Part shown: positions 1 through 8,896 of the stretch, in pieces
Layout: each line of letters opens with the position of its first letter
Position numbering within the stretch: position 1 is the first letter of the stretch
DNA from: Halomonas elongata DSM 2581
GTDB taxonomy: Bacteria > Pseudomonadota > Gammaproteobacteria > Pseudomonadales > Halomonadaceae
Direction: 5' to 3'
Assembly (NCBI RefSeq): GCF_000196875.2
Contig: NC_014532.2
Span: 3,658,001 to 3,722,000, forward strand
Length of the DNA: 64,000 nt
Program-made: the position numbers and the translations under genes
The notes under the pieces: model-generated
Database searches by the model: none
What the model was told of the DNA's origin: nothing
The model's input: the letters and a program-made list of their open reading frames with translations, nothing else

Positions 1-147
1 AAACGTCTCGTTTGACGAGTCGCTTGTCTTGATTTTCGGTGACTGGTCACCGACATCCCGACAAGCGCCCACATGAATTACCTGATCGATTGTTAAAGAG
101 CATCTCACGTTGCCGGCCCGTGGCGCAGCGCCTCGTGAGGAAGGCGT
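1..147 (-). other. rRNA operon leader (pre-16S), 16S gene lies off the left edge
   Basis: Read on the minus strand, this stretch contains the antitermination box TGCTCTTTAACA (91-102) followed by the AATC..GGTAATTCATGTGGGCGCTTGTC type sequence that precedes 16S genes in gammaproteobacteria. A strong stem follows: CGCTTGTC (21-28) pairs with GACAAGCG (60-67), enclosing the inner hairpin at 37-52. Such stems form part of the RNase III processing site of pre-16S RNA. No rRNA gene body is inside the window. The identification is by pattern from known rrn leaders. Confidence 0.85.
91..102 (-). promoter_or_regulatory. rRNA boxA antitermination element
   Basis: On the minus strand the sequence reads TGCTCTTTAACA, an exact match to the boxA element bound by NusB/NusE in rRNA leaders. 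It lies downstream of two tandem promoters and upstream of the 16S leader stem. Confidence 0.85.
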
Positions 148-175
148 ATTCTACCGATTCGGCGCCTGGCGTCAA
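148..175 (-). promoter_or_regulatory. rRNA promoter P2
   Basis: The minus strand has -35 TTGACG (170-175), a 16-bp spacer and -10 TAGAAT (148-153). The position between P1 and boxA and the 16-bp spacer are typical of rRNA promoters. Confidence 0.8.
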
Positions 176-259
176 GCTCGATCTTGCCGAGAGCGACACA
201 AACCTCGTTGAGGCGACTCCGAACTGAACCCTCAGCGGGCTCGGTAGCGAGTGGCGAGC

Positions 260-287
260 ATTTTACCGAAATCGGCGTTCCTGTCAA
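260..287 (-). promoter_or_regulatory. rRNA promoter P1
   Basis: The minus strand has a consensus -35 TTGACA (282-287), a 16-bp spacer and -10 TAAAAT (260-265). An A/T-rich block at about 300-330, immediately upstream, could serve as an UP element. It stands 112 bp upstream of a second promoter with the same spacing. Confidence 0.85.
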
Positions 288-527
288 CCGGCGAATTCCA
301 AAGCGATTCGAAAAACCCTAAGAAAAACAGGCGCTTCTGCCACCCTTCACCGCCTGCAACGTTGCCCGTCGCCGGCAGCGGATGCGTACTTTACGGATAT
401 CAGGCCGGCGATGCAAGCCCTTTGCGACAAGAACGTGAAGAAAAGATAGCAAGCCGATGACAGTTCATCCACAACCTCTCGCACCACAGACCGGCTGTGG
501 ACAACCTCACGCCCCGGCCGGCGACGA

Positions 528-552
528 AAACGCCCGCTCGAGGCGGGCGTTT
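528..552 (-). terminator. tyrS terminator
   Basis: Perfect 10-bp stem AAACGCCCGC (528-537) / GCGGGCGTTT (543-552) with a 5-nt loop. On the minus strand the stem is followed by T residues, 30 bases after the tyrS stop. Bases 288-527, between this and rrn P1, show no convincing gene. Confidence 0.85.
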
Positions 553-581
553 GTGGCCTTGTCGCACGGGGGGAGCGGGTG

Positions 582-1781
582 TCAGGTGAGCGTCACTCGC
601 GCATAGCGTTTCTTGCCGGCCTGAATCACGTAACGCTTGCCGGTATCGAGCATATGATCGCGGGCGACCACCTCGCCGTCGACCTTCACCCGACCGTTGC
701 CCAGCATGTCCTTGGCCTGGGCGCTGTTCTGCACCAGCCCGGCGCGATTGAGCACGGCGGCGATGGGCGCCCGGTCACTTCCCTCGAAGTCGACGTCCAC
801 TTCGGGCAGGTCCTCGGGCAACTCGCCGTCGGCCAGTTGATTACCGGCACTGCGGTGCGCATTGGCCGCCGCTTCTTCACCGTGATAGCGACCGATCAGC
901 TCGCGCGCCAGCTCCATCTTGATATCCCGGGGATTCGCCCCCTGCTCCACAGAGTGCTTGAGCGCGTCGATCTCCTCATTGCTCTTCAGAGAAAGCAGGT
1001 CGAAATAACGCCACATCAGGCTATCGGGCATGGACACCAGTTTGTTGAACATGGCGCCCGGCGCTTCGTCGACCCCGACATAGTTGCCCAACGACTTGGA
1101 CATCTTCTGGACGCCGTCCAGCCCCTCCAGCAGCGGCATGGTGATGACGACCTGAGACTCCTGATCGAAGTGCTTCTGTACCTCCCTGCCCATCAGCAGG
1201 TTGAACTTCTGGTCGGTACCGCCGAGTTCGATGTCGGCCTCCAGCGCCACGGAGTCATAGCCTTGCACGAGCGGATAGAGAAACTCGTGGATGGAAATCG
1301 ACTGGCCGGCACGATAGCGCTTCTCGAAATCATCACGCTCGAGCATGCGTGCCACGGTGCTCTGGGCCGCCAGCTCGATCATGTCGGCGGCACTCATGGA
1401 GGAGAACCATTCGGCATTGAAGCGTACTTCGGTCTTGGCAGGATCGAGCACCTTGAAGACCTGTTCCTTGTAGGTCTCGGCGTTGGCTCTCACTTCCTCT
1501 TCCGTGAGCGGCTTGCGCGTCACGTTCTTGCCGGTGGGATCGCCGATGCGTCCGGTGAAATCGCCGATCAGGAAAATGACCTCATGACCGAGATCCTGAA
1601 ACTGACGCATCTTGGTCAGCAGCACACTGTGCCCCAGGTGCAGGTCCGGCGCGGTGGGATCGAACCCCGCCTTGATGCGCAGGGTACGGCCGGAGGCCAG
1701 TTTCTTCTCCAGCTCTTCTTCCAGAAGAATCTCGTGGGTACCGCGCTTGAGCAAGGCTAGCGCGTCGGCAACATCGGTCAT
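582..1781 (-). CDS. tyrS: tyrosyl-tRNA synthetase
   Basis: Class I aminoacyl-tRNA synthetase that charges tRNA-Tyr in the cytoplasm; 399 residues. The catalytic Rossmann domain has the HIGH-type motif HLGH (48-51) and a perfect KMSKS (226-230). The C-terminal end ([11 protein letters not shown]) is an S4-like RNA-binding domain. The start at 1781 is chosen because GGAGAGGAG precedes it; an in-frame codon seven residues upstream lacks a ribosome site. It is divergent from anmK, as in Pseudomonas, and next to an rRNA operon. The length and KMSKS form fit the TyrZ-like subgroup common in Pseudomonas and Halomonas; that subgroup call is inference. Confidence 0.96.
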   Translation of the reverse strand: MTDVADALALLKRGTHEILLEEELEKKLASGRTLRIKAGFDPTAPDLHLGHSVLLTKMRQFQDLGHEVIFLIGDFTGRIGDPTGKNVTRKPLTEEEVRANAETYKEQVFKVLDPAKTEVRFNAEWFSSMSAADMIELAAQSTVARMLERDDFEKRYRAGQSISIHEFLYPLVQGYDSVALEADIELGGTDQKFNLLMGREVQKHFDQESQVVITMPLLEGLDGVQKMSKSLGNYVGVDEAPGAMFNKLVSMPDSLMWRYFDLLSLKSNEEIDALKHSVEQGANPRDIKMELARELIGRYHGEEAAANAHRSAGNQLADGELPEDLPEVDVDFEGSDRAPIAAVLNRAGLVQNSAQAKDMLGNGRVKVDGEVVARDHMLDTGKRYVIQAGKKRYARVTLT

Positions 1782-1892
1782 TCTCTCCTCTCCACTCGGC
1801 AAGACGGTCCTCCCGGGACCTTGATCGGCGACTGTACCGCGCCAATGCTATCATGCTCCGCAACGACGGTTGAGCCTATCCCGGGAGTCCTC

Positions 1893-3023
1893 ATGAGCTT
1901 ATTCATCGGCCTGATGTCCGGCACCAGTCTCGATGGCATCGACGCCGCCCTGGTCGACATTGCCCCCGACACACCACCACGACTCCTGGCGACCCACGGC
2001 GAACCGATCCCGCCAGACCAGAGAGACCTCCTGTGGCGCCTCTGCCACGCCGAGCGCATCAGCTTCGCCGAGCTGGCTCGTGCCGAGGCCGATTTCTCTC
2101 GACTACAGGCCGGGGCGGTCGGCACCTTGCTCGCCAAGCAGAACATCCCGGCTTCACGCATCGTCGCCATCGGCAGCCATGGCCAGACCATCGAACACGC
2201 GCCGGCAGGTCACGATGGCGGCCCCGCCTATACCTTGCAGCTGGACAACCCCAGCCTGCTGGCCGAGCTGACCGGCTGTCGCGTGGTCGCCGACTTCCGG
2301 CGCCGCGATCTCGCCGCAGGCGGTCAGGCCGCTCCCCTGGCTCCCGCCTTTCACCAGGCACTCTTCAGAGTCCCCGACGAATGGCGGGCCATCCTCAACC
2401 TCGGCGGTTTCGCCAATCTCACCCTGCTGCCGCCCGAAGGCGATGCTCGCTCGCCACTTGGCTTCGACACCGGCCCCGCCAATGCGCTGCTGGACGCCTG
2501 GCATGCCCGGCACCGTGACGGTCACTTCGACGAGAATGGCGCCTGGGCGGCCTCCGGGCGGGTCGACGAGGCCCTTCTCGAGCGACTCATGGACGAGCCG
2601 TTCTTTCACCAGCCTCCGCCGCGCAGCACCGGGCGCGAACTGTTCAATCTCGACTGGCTGGAGGCGCGACTGTCCGGAGGCGAGCGCCCGCAGGACGTAC
2701 AAGCGACGCTGGCCGAACTCACGGCCACCAGCATCGCGATGGGCATCGAGATGGCCAGGGAGCGCCTCGAAGCCCCCTCGCCCGAGCGCCTGATCCCTTG
2801 CGGCGGCGGCGCCCACAATCCCGATTTGCTGGCCAGGCTGGCCAGGCGGTTGCCCGACACGCCGCTGGAAGACAGCGCCAGCCTCGGCTGGCCCGCCGAC
2901 TGGCTCGAGGCGGGCGCCTTCGCCTGGCTGGCCTGGAGAAGACTCGTGCAATTGCCGGGCAACCTGCCCTCGGTCACCGGCGCCGCCGGGCCACGCATCC
3001 TGGGAGGCATCTACGCGCCTTGA
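1893..3023 (+). CDS. anmK: anhydro-N-acetylmuramic acid kinase
   Basis: AnmK phosphorylates and opens 1,6-anhydro-MurNAc, producing MurNAc-6-phosphate during peptidoglycan recycling. The protein has 376 residues, the usual length. Its N-terminus MSLFIGLMSGTSLDGIDAAL is the hallmark of the family (sugar kinase/Hsp70 actin-like fold), and DTGPANALLDAW and CGGGAHNP motifs follow. The start at 1893 gives this canonical N-terminus; in-frame codons upstream add nothing family-like. Divergent from tyrS. It is convergent with the pilT gene, with 8 bases between the stops and no terminator visible between them. Confidence 0.96.
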   Translation: MSLFIGLMSGTSLDGIDAALVDIAPDTPPRLLATHGEPIPPDQRDLLWRLCHAERISFAELARAEADFSRLQAGAVGTLLAKQNIPASRIVAIGSHGQTIEHAPAGHDGGPAYTLQLDNPSLLAELTGCRVVADFRRRDLAAGGQAAPLAPAFHQALFRVPDEWRAILNLGGFANLTLLPPEGDARSPLGFDTGPANALLDAWHARHRDGHFDENGAWAASGRVDEALLERLMDEPFFHQPPPRSTGRELFNLDWLEARLSGGERPQDVQATLAELTATSIAMGIEMARERLEAPSPERLIPCGGGAHNPDLLARLARRLPDTPLEDSASLGWPADWLEAGAFAWLAWRRLVQLPGNLPSVTGAAGPRILGGIYAP

Positions 3024-3031
3024 CCCCGGCG

Positions 3032-4066
3032 TCACCGCCTCAGGGGAGCGCGCGCCCGCGACTGCGCCTCGTCAGGCGCCACCACACCCTCGGCCACCAG
3101 CCGCGCCAGCGCCGTGTCCAGTGTCTGCATGCCCTGGGCGGCGCCGGTCTGCAGCACCGAATGGAGTTGCGCCACCTTGTCCTCGCGAATCAGGTTACGC
3201 ACCGCCGGCGTGGCGACCATGACTTCATGAGCCGCCACGCGCCCGCCCCCACAGCGCTTCAACAGCACCTGCGAGACGACCGCCTGCAGGGATTCCGACA
3301 GCATCGCCCGCACCATGCCCTGTTCGGGGCCGGGGAAGGCATCGATGATGCGATCGATGGTCTTGGCCGCCGAGAGCGTATGCAGGGTTCCCAGTACCAG
3401 GTGCCCCGTCTCGGCGGCAGTCAGCGCCAGCCGCATGGTCTCCAGGTCGCGCATTTCACCGACCATGATGACATCGGGATCCTCGCGCAGCGCGCTGCGC
3501 AAGGCCGCCGCAAAGCTCCGGGTATCCCGCGACACCTCGCGCTGGCTGACCAGGCACCGCTTGCCGTGATGCACGAACTCCACCGGATCCTCGATGGTCA
3601 GGATGTGCTCGCGGCGCGTCTCGTTGATGGCATTGACCAGCGCCGCCAGGGTCGTGCTCTTGCCCGAACCAGTGGGCCCCGTCACCAGCACCAGTCCGCG
3701 TCGCAGTTCGGCCAGAGCCCCCAGGGTATCCGCCATGCCGAGCGCAGCCAGTCCAGGCACATCGCCGGGGATGGTGCGAAACACCGCGCCGATGCCCCGG
3801 CCATGCTGGAAGACGTTGCCCCGGAAACGCGCCACGCCGGGAAGCTCCAGGGCAACGTCGACTTCCAACTCGGACTCGAAGGTTGCCCAATGCGACTCAC
3901 CGAGCAGTCTTCGAAGTTCTCTGCGCAAGGTCGGGTCATCGACGGGCGGCCCATCGAGCGCTTCCAGCTCGCCGTCGACGCGCATCATCGGTGCCATGCC
4001 TGCCGACAGATGCAGATCGGAGGCGCCCCGCTTTGCCGAGGCTGCCAGCAGTTCGGTAATATTCAT
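3032..4066 (-). CDS. pilT: PilT-type twitching motility ATPase
   Basis: Hexameric retraction ATPase of type IV pili (or a PilT-like relative), 344 residues. Visible motifs are Walker A GPTGSGKSTT, an Asp box (TIEDPVEFVH), Walker B DPDVIMVGEMRD and the His box LTAAETGHLVLGTLHT. The start at 4066 follows AGGGAA. It is divergent from yggS, as pilT is in Pseudomonas. No pilU lies behind it: the next gene is convergent anmK. PilT rather than PilU is favoured by the length and context. Whether other pilus genes exist cannot be seen here. It overlaps no neighbour. Confidence 0.88.
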   Translation of the reverse strand: MNITELLAASAKRGASDLHLSAGMAPMMRVDGELEALDGPPVDDPTLRRELRRLLGESHWATFESELEVDVALELPGVARFRGNVFQHGRGIGAVFRTIPGDVPGLAALGMADTLGALAELRRGLVLVTGPTGSGKSTTLAALVNAINETRREHILTIEDPVEFVHHGKRCLVSQREVSRDTRSFAAALRSALREDPDVIMVGEMRDLETMRLALTAAETGHLVLGTLHTLSAAKTIDRIIDAFPGPEQGMVRAMLSESLQAVVSQVLLKRCGGGRVAAHEVMVATPAVRNLIREDKVAQLHSVLQTGAAQGMQTLDTALARLVAEGVVAPDEAQSRARAPLRR

Positions 4067-4122
4067 GCGATTCCCTCGCTCCCTGTTACAGGGGTTCCTG
4101 TTGACATGACGGACCACACGAA

Positions 4123-4827
4123 ATGACGGATCCGGCGCTTTCCGAGTCCTTGACCGCCGTACGCGAGCGCCTCGCGGCAGCATTGCATGCCGCGGGTCGC
4201 CCCGATGACGACGCTCGTCTGCTGGCGGTCAGCAAGACCAAGCCCGCCGCCATGATCCGCGAGGCCTGGCGGCTCGGGCAGCGCGAGTTCGGCGAAAACT
4301 ATGTTCAGGAAGCCCTGGACAAGCAGGCCGAACTGGCGGACCTGGACGACATCGTCTGGCATTTCATCGGCCCGTTGCAGTCCAACAAGAGCCGCATCGT
4401 CGCCGAACATTTCGCCTGGATTCATAGCGTAGACCGCGAGCGCCTCGCGCGGCGTCTCGATGCTCAACGTCCGGCCTCGCTGGGCCCCTTGAACGTCTGC
4501 CTGCAGGTCAACATCAGCGACGAGGCCAGCAAGTCAGGCATCTCGCTCGCCGAGCTTCCGGCCCTGGCCGAGGCCGTACATGGCTTGCCGAATCTGCGGC
4601 TGCGTGGCCTGATGGCGATTCCGGCGCCCTGCGCCGATCCGGACGAGCAACGACGGCCCTTCATCCGGCTGCGTGAAGCCCTGGAGTCATTGCGCACACG
4701 ACTCCCCGAGGCACCACTGGATACACTGTCGATGGGCATGAGCGACGACCTGGAGGCAGCAGTGATGGAAGGCGCCACTCTGGTGCGCCTGGGCACTGCC
4801 ATCTTCGGCGCACGCCAGCGCCCCTGA
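4123..4827 (+). CDS. yggS: PLP homeostasis protein (YggS/PLPBP family)
   Basis: Pyridoxal phosphate-binding protein with a single TIM-barrel domain; it keeps vitamin B6 and amino acid pools balanced and has no known enzymatic reaction. 234 residues, the normal size. The PLP-lysine segment LLAVSKTKP is near residue 35, followed by GQREFGENYVQEA, WHFIGPLQSNKSR and the phosphate-binding end LSMGMSDDLEAA. First gene of a plus-strand run yggS-proC-yggT-metX-metW. Confidence 0.94.
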   Translation: MTDPALSESLTAVRERLAAALHAAGRPDDDARLLAVSKTKPAAMIREAWRLGQREFGENYVQEALDKQAELADLDDIVWHFIGPLQSNKSRIVAEHFAWIHSVDRERLARRLDAQRPASLGPLNVCLQVNISDEASKSGISLAELPALAEAVHGLPNLRLRGLMAIPAPCADPDEQRRPFIRLREALESLRTRLPEAPLDTLSMGMSDDLEAAVMEGATLVRLGTAIFGARQRP

Positions 4828-4887
4828 AATTTCACGCCCGCCGGCACGCCGTCGGGCCATCATCGTCACTTACACAGGACACACCGC

Positions 4888-5712
4888 ATGGCAAGCCAAG
4901 TCACCTTCATCGGCGCCGGCAACATGGCCGGCGCGATCATCGGCGGGATGATCGACAGCGGTTATCCTCGCGATGCCATTACCGCCACCTCGCCCGATGA
5001 CAGCGTGCTCGCACCACTGCGCGAACGCCTGGGCATTCACACCGCAACCGACAACGCCAGCGCCGTGGCCCAGGCCGACGTGGTGGTCCTGGCGGTCAAG
5101 CCACAGATCATGCAGGACGTCTGCAGCGGCATGCGCGATGCCGTCCAGGCCCGCAAGCCGCTGATCATTTCGGTGGCAGCCGGCCTGCCCGCCGATACCC
5201 TCGAGCACTGGCTCGGCGGCGAGCTGCCGGTGGTACGCTGCATGCCCAACACGCCGTCGCTGGTCGGCGCCGGAGCCGCCGGCCTGTATGCCAACGCCCG
5301 GGTCACGGACGACCAGCAGCGCATCGCCGGTGAACTGCTCGAGGCCGTGGGGCTGGTCGAGTGGGTCGATGACGAAGCCCTGCTCGAGGCCGTGACCGCC
5401 GTCTCCGGCAGCGCCCCGGCCTATTTCTTCCTGATGTTCGAGGCCATGGAGCAAGCCGGTGCCGACCTCGGTCTGCCCGCCGACACGGCACGCCGACTCG
5501 CCATGCAGACCGCCTATGGCGCCGCCCGCATGGCCATGGACAGCGACAAGACACCAGGCGAGCTCAAGCGCAACGTGATGTCGCCAGGCGGCACCACCGA
5601 ACGCGCCATCGAACACCTGGAAAACGCCGGCCTGCGCGACATCATGCAGGGCGCGATGCGTGCCTGCGCCGAGCGTGCGGGCGAAATGGCCGACGAACTC
5701 GGCAAGCGCTGA
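4888..5712 (+). CDS. proC: pyrroline-5-carboxylate reductase
   Basis: NAD(P)H-dependent last step of proline synthesis, 274 residues. The N-terminal Rossmann motif is FIGAGNMAGAIIGG (about 6-20). The C-terminal dimerisation and active-site region reads TAVSGSAPAYFF, followed by MSPGGTTERAIEHLE. A GGA ribosome site precedes the ATG. It lies 60 bases after yggS and 26 before yggT. In halophiles proline can act as a compatible solute, but nothing here shows osmotic control. Confidence 0.96.
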   Translation: MASQVTFIGAGNMAGAIIGGMIDSGYPRDAITATSPDDSVLAPLRERLGIHTATDNASAVAQADVVVLAVKPQIMQDVCSGMRDAVQARKPLIISVAAGLPADTLEHWLGGELPVVRCMPNTPSLVGAGAAGLYANARVTDDQQRIAGELLEAVGLVEWVDDEALLEAVTAVSGSAPAYFFLMFEAMEQAGADLGLPADTARRLAMQTAYGAARMAMDSDKTPGELKRNVMSPGGTTERAIEHLENAGLRDIMQGAMRACAERAGEMADELGKR

Positions 5713-5738
5713 AACACCACGGACACGGAGGAGCCCTG

Positions 5739-6332
5739 ATGGGCAGTCAATTGGGAAACGCCGGCCTGCTGCTGGTCAACACCCTCGTCAATATCTACCT
5801 GTTCCTGCTGATGCTGCGCTTTCTGCTGCAGGCATCCCGGGCCGACTACTACAACCCCATCAGCCAGTCGGTGGTCAAGATCACCCAACCGGCGGTGCGC
5901 CCCTTCCAGAGCTTCCTGGGGCCGGTGATGGGACGCTTCGATCTGGCCACCCTGGCCAGCGGCCTGGTCCTCAAGCTCATCGCCATCATCGTCATCCTGC
6001 AGATCGCCGGGTATGGCATGGCGCCGCTGAGCAGCCTGGCCATCGGCGCGGTGGCCGCGCTGGCCAATGCCATCCTCAAGATCTACTTCTTCGCACTGAT
6101 CGCGATGATCATCCTCAGTTGGGTGGCGCCACGCGCCAGTCATCCCGGCGCACTGCTGATCATGCAACTGGTGGAACCGATCATGGCGCCGGTGCGCCGT
6201 GTCATCCCGCCGCTCGGCATGCTCGACCTGTCGCCCATCGTGGTGTTCATCGCCATCAACCTGATCGATGGTATCGTGGTCGGCTCGCTGACCCGGGCCG
6301 CTGGCGTCGTCGGTGTGCTGGTCGGCCTCTGA
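5739..6332 (+). CDS. yggT: YggT family membrane protein
   Basis: Integral inner-membrane protein of 197 residues made of two YggT repeats, each with a pair of hydrophobic segments (LVNTLVNIYLFLLMLRFLL and a similar pair in the second half, ILKIYFFALIAMIILSWV). The repeated PVRRVIPPLGMLDLSPIVVFI / VVKITQPAVRPFQSF pattern is typical. Molecular function is not established; E. coli YggT has been linked to osmotic shock tolerance. A GAGGAG site precedes the start. Confidence 0.9.
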   Translation: MGSQLGNAGLLLVNTLVNIYLFLLMLRFLLQASRADYYNPISQSVVKITQPAVRPFQSFLGPVMGRFDLATLASGLVLKLIAIIVILQIAGYGMAPLSSLAIGAVAALANAILKIYFFALIAMIILSWVAPRASHPGALLIMQLVEPIMAPVRRVIPPLGMLDLSPIVVFIAINLIDGIVVGSLTRAAGVVGVLVGL

Positions 6333-6374
6333 GATTCATACACAACACCATAACGACAGGACACGACACGCCTG

Positions 6375-7532
6375 ATGACCGAGATGCCGCGCGAATCGGT
6401 CGGCCTGGTGACGCCGCGCACGGCGCACTTCGACGACCCCCTGGAGCTGGCCTGCGGCAAGACGCTGCCGGCCTATGATCTGGTCTACGAGACCTACGGC
6501 ACGCTCAATGCCGAGCGCAGCAATGCCGTACTGATCTGTCACGCCCTGTCCGGGCACCATCACGCCGCCGGCTTCCATTCGCCGGAGGATCGCAAGCCCG
6601 GCTGGTGGGATGCCCACATCGGGCCAGGCAAGTCCATCGATACCGAGCGTTTCTTCGTGGTGTCGTTGAACAACCTCGGCGGCTGCCACGGCAGCACCGG
6701 CCCCACCAGCCTCAATCCGGAGACCGGCGAGCCCTGGGGGCCAGACTTCCCGATGATGACGGTGCTCGACTGGGTGCACAGCCAGGCGCGGCTGGCCGAT
6801 CGCCTCGGCATCCAGCGCTTCGCCGCCATCATCGGCGGCAGCCTGGGCGGCATGCAGGTGCTGCAGTGGGCGCTGTCCTATCCCGATCGCATCGCCCATG
6901 CCGGCGTGATCGCGGCGACGCCCAAGCTGTCGGCGCAGAACATCGCCTTCAACGAGGTCGCCCGCCAGGCCATCCGCTCGGATCCCGACTTCTTCGACGG
7001 GCGCTATGCCGACCACGGCACCCTCCCCCGGCGCGGCCTCAAGCTGGCTCGCATGGTCGGCCACATCACCTACCTGTCGGAAGACGCCATGGGCAGCAAG
7101 TTCGGCCGCGACCTGCGCAGCGCCGATCTCAACTTCGGCTATGACGTGGAGTTTCAGGTGGAGTCCTACCTGCGTCACCAGGGCGATACCTTCTCGTCAT
7201 CCTTCGACGCCCATACCTACCTGCTGATGACCAAGGCCCTGGACTACTTCGATCCCGCCGCCGACCATGACGGCGACCTCTCGGCGGCCGTGGCCCCCGC
7301 CACCTGCCCCTTTCTGGTGGTCAGCTTCTCCAGCGACTGGCGCTTCCCTCCCTCGCGCTCCAGGGAGCTGGTCAACGCCCTGATCCGGGCCGGCAAGTCG
7401 GTCAGCTACGCCAACATCGACTCGCCGCATGGCCACGACGCCTTCCTGTTGCCCGAACCTCGCTACCAGGCGATATTCACCGCCTTCATGGAGCGCGTGG
7501 CACACGACCAGGGCCTGGAGGACCGCTCATGA
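6375..7532 (+). CDS. metX: homoserine O-acyltransferase MetX
   Basis: Activates homoserine with acetyl-CoA or succinyl-CoA in methionine synthesis. Alpha/beta-hydrolase fold, 385 residues. The nucleophile elbow is GGSLGGMQ (Ser about 156), and the catalytic His is in the segment [12 protein letters not shown] near the C-terminus. The gene shares 4 bases (ATGA) with metW, the usual metXW pair. MetX homologues of gammaproteobacteria are often succinyltransferases, so the acyl donor cannot be told from family membership. The Shine-Dalgarno sequence before 6375 is weak. Confidence 0.93.
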   Translation: MTEMPRESVGLVTPRTAHFDDPLELACGKTLPAYDLVYETYGTLNAERSNAVLICHALSGHHHAAGFHSPEDRKPGWWDAHIGPGKSIDTERFFVVSLNNLGGCHGSTGPTSLNPETGEPWGPDFPMMTVLDWVHSQARLADRLGIQRFAAIIGGSLGGMQVLQWALSYPDRIAHAGVIAATPKLSAQNIAFNEVARQAIRSDPDFFDGRYADHGTLPRRGLKLARMVGHITYLSEDAMGSKFGRDLRSADLNFGYDVEFQVESYLRHQGDTFSSSFDAHTYLLMTKALDYFDPAADHDGDLSAAVAPATCPFLVVSFSSDWRFPPSRSRELVNALIRAGKSVSYANIDSPHGHDAFLLPEPRYQAIFTAFMERVAHDQGLEDRS

Positions 7533-8158
7533 TGCGCACCGACCTGAAGCTGATCTACGACTGGGTCCCGCAAGACGCCCGCCTGCTCGACCTGGGCTGT
7601 GGCGACGGGACCCTGCTCGCCGCGCTGGCCCGCGACAAGAACGTCACCGGCTACGGCCTGGAGATCGACCCCGAGGGCATCACCCGCTGTCTGGCACGCG
7701 GCGTCAACGTCATCGAGCAGAACCTCGACGACGGGCTGGCCAACTTCGAGGACGATGCCTGCGACCTGGTGGTGATGACCCAGGCCCTGCAGGCCCTGCG
7801 CCGCCCCGATCGGATGCTCGACGAGATGCTGCGCGTCGCCGAGGAATGCATCATCACCTTCCCCAACTTCGCCTACTGGCGCCACCGCGTGCATCTCGGC
7901 TTGCGCGGCTACATGCCGGTATCGAAATCCCTGCCTCATGCCTGGTACGACACGCCCAACATCCACCTGTCGACCTTCAACGACTTCGAGCACCTGTGCC
8001 GCCAGAAGGACCTGGTGATCGTCGACCGGGCGGTGGGCGCCGGCGATTATCGCGACCACTGGGCCTCGCGGCTGTGGCCCAACCTGCTCGGCGAGATCGC
8101 CATCTTCCGAGTCACCCGTCGCAGCAACACACGCCAGGGTGTAAAGCCCTTCGGATGA
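7529..8158 (+). CDS. metW: methionine biosynthesis protein MetW (SAM methyltransferase fold)
   Basis: Partner of MetX, 209 residues, with a class I methyltransferase motif [12 protein letters not shown] near residue 20 and MetW signatures such as [11 protein letters not shown] and [14 protein letters not shown]. The family is required with MetX for methionine synthesis in some bacteria, though its exact chemistry is unsettled. Translation is coupled to metX through the ATGA overlap. The stop is 6 bases from the convergent sfsA stop, with no clear terminator. Confidence 0.93.
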   Translation: MMRTDLKLIYDWVPQDARLLDLGCGDGTLLAALARDKNVTGYGLEIDPEGITRCLARGVNVIEQNLDDGLANFEDDACDLVVMTQALQALRRPDRMLDEMLRVAEECIITFPNFAYWRHRVHLGLRGYMPVSKSLPHAWYDTPNIHLSTFNDFEHLCRQKDLVIVDRAVGAGDYRDHWASRLWPNLLGEIAIFRVTRRSNTRQGVKPFG

Positions 8159-8164
8159 GCCGCC

Positions 8165-8896
8165 TCACCCGAGCCGCACCGGCAGCGCCTCCCCCAGTCG
8201 AATGGCCAGGGGGCGCTGGTCATCACTGCGCTCGACGTCGATTCCCCGCGCCATGATCTCGACGCCCTGCCCGGCCACCCGGTGCAGGGTCTCGGCATAG
8301 GCCGGATCCAGATGCGCGGCCGGCGCCACATCGGCGATGGCCTCGTGGGCCACGAAAAACAGCAAAACGGCACGCTGCCCCTCGGCCGCCAGAGTCGCCA
8401 GCGTTTCCAGATGCTTGCGCCCACGCTCGCTGACCGCATCGGGAAAATAACCGTGGCCGTCCGTCTCGCGCAGGGTGACCTGCTTGACCTCGACATAGGT
8501 ATCGCGCCCGTCCTCTCCCGGGCGGTGGAAATCCAGGCGCGCCCCCTCGACCCGCGCCTCGCGACGCCACTTGCCGACACCGGACAACTCATCCACGACC
8601 TCTGCCCGCAACGCCTCCTCGACGATGCGATTGGCGCGCCCCGTATGCACCGAGGCCAGCGCCAGGCCGCCATCCGGCTGAGGCAACTCGATCAGCTCCC
8701 AGGTCCAGGCCAGCTTGCGTTCGGGCTTGTCGCTCGGCGCCAGCCAGACCCGACAGCCGGGTACGTTGACCGCGCGCATCGAACCGGTATTCGGGCAATG
8801 GGCGACCACTTCACGCCCATCGTCGAGACGCACATCGGCCAGAAAGCGCTTGTAGCGCCGCAGCAGGGTGCCGGCCGCCAACTCGGGGTATCGCAT
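8165..8896 (-). CDS. sfsA: SfsA family protein
   Basis: 243-residue member of the SfsA family (sugar fermentation stimulation protein), a DNA-binding OB-fold joined to a nuclease-like domain. Visible signatures are CPNTGSM and TGRANRIVEEAL in the N-terminal half and YVEVKQVTLRE and FPDAVSERGRKHLETL in the second. The cellular role is poorly defined. The start at 8896 gives MRYPELAAGTLLRRYKRF and overlaps the aminotransferase stop (TGATG), which implies translational coupling. Confidence 0.93.
   Translation of the reverse strand: MRYPELAAGTLLRRYKRFLADVRLDDGREVVAHCPNTGSMRAVNVPGCRVWLAPSDKPERKLAWTWELIELPQPDGGLALASVHTGRANRIVEEALRAEVVDELSGVGKWRREARVEGARLDFHRPGEDGRDTYVEVKQVTLRETDGHGYFPDAVSERGRKHLETLATLAAEGQRAVLLFFVAHEAIADVAPAAHLDPAYAETLHRVAGQGVEIMARGIDVERSDDQRPLAIRLGEALPVRLG

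Noticed and set aside
460-512. TCATCCACA and CTGTGGACAA motifs that recall DnaA boxes.
   Set aside because: They do not match the DnaA box closely, are not clustered, and no replication genes are near.
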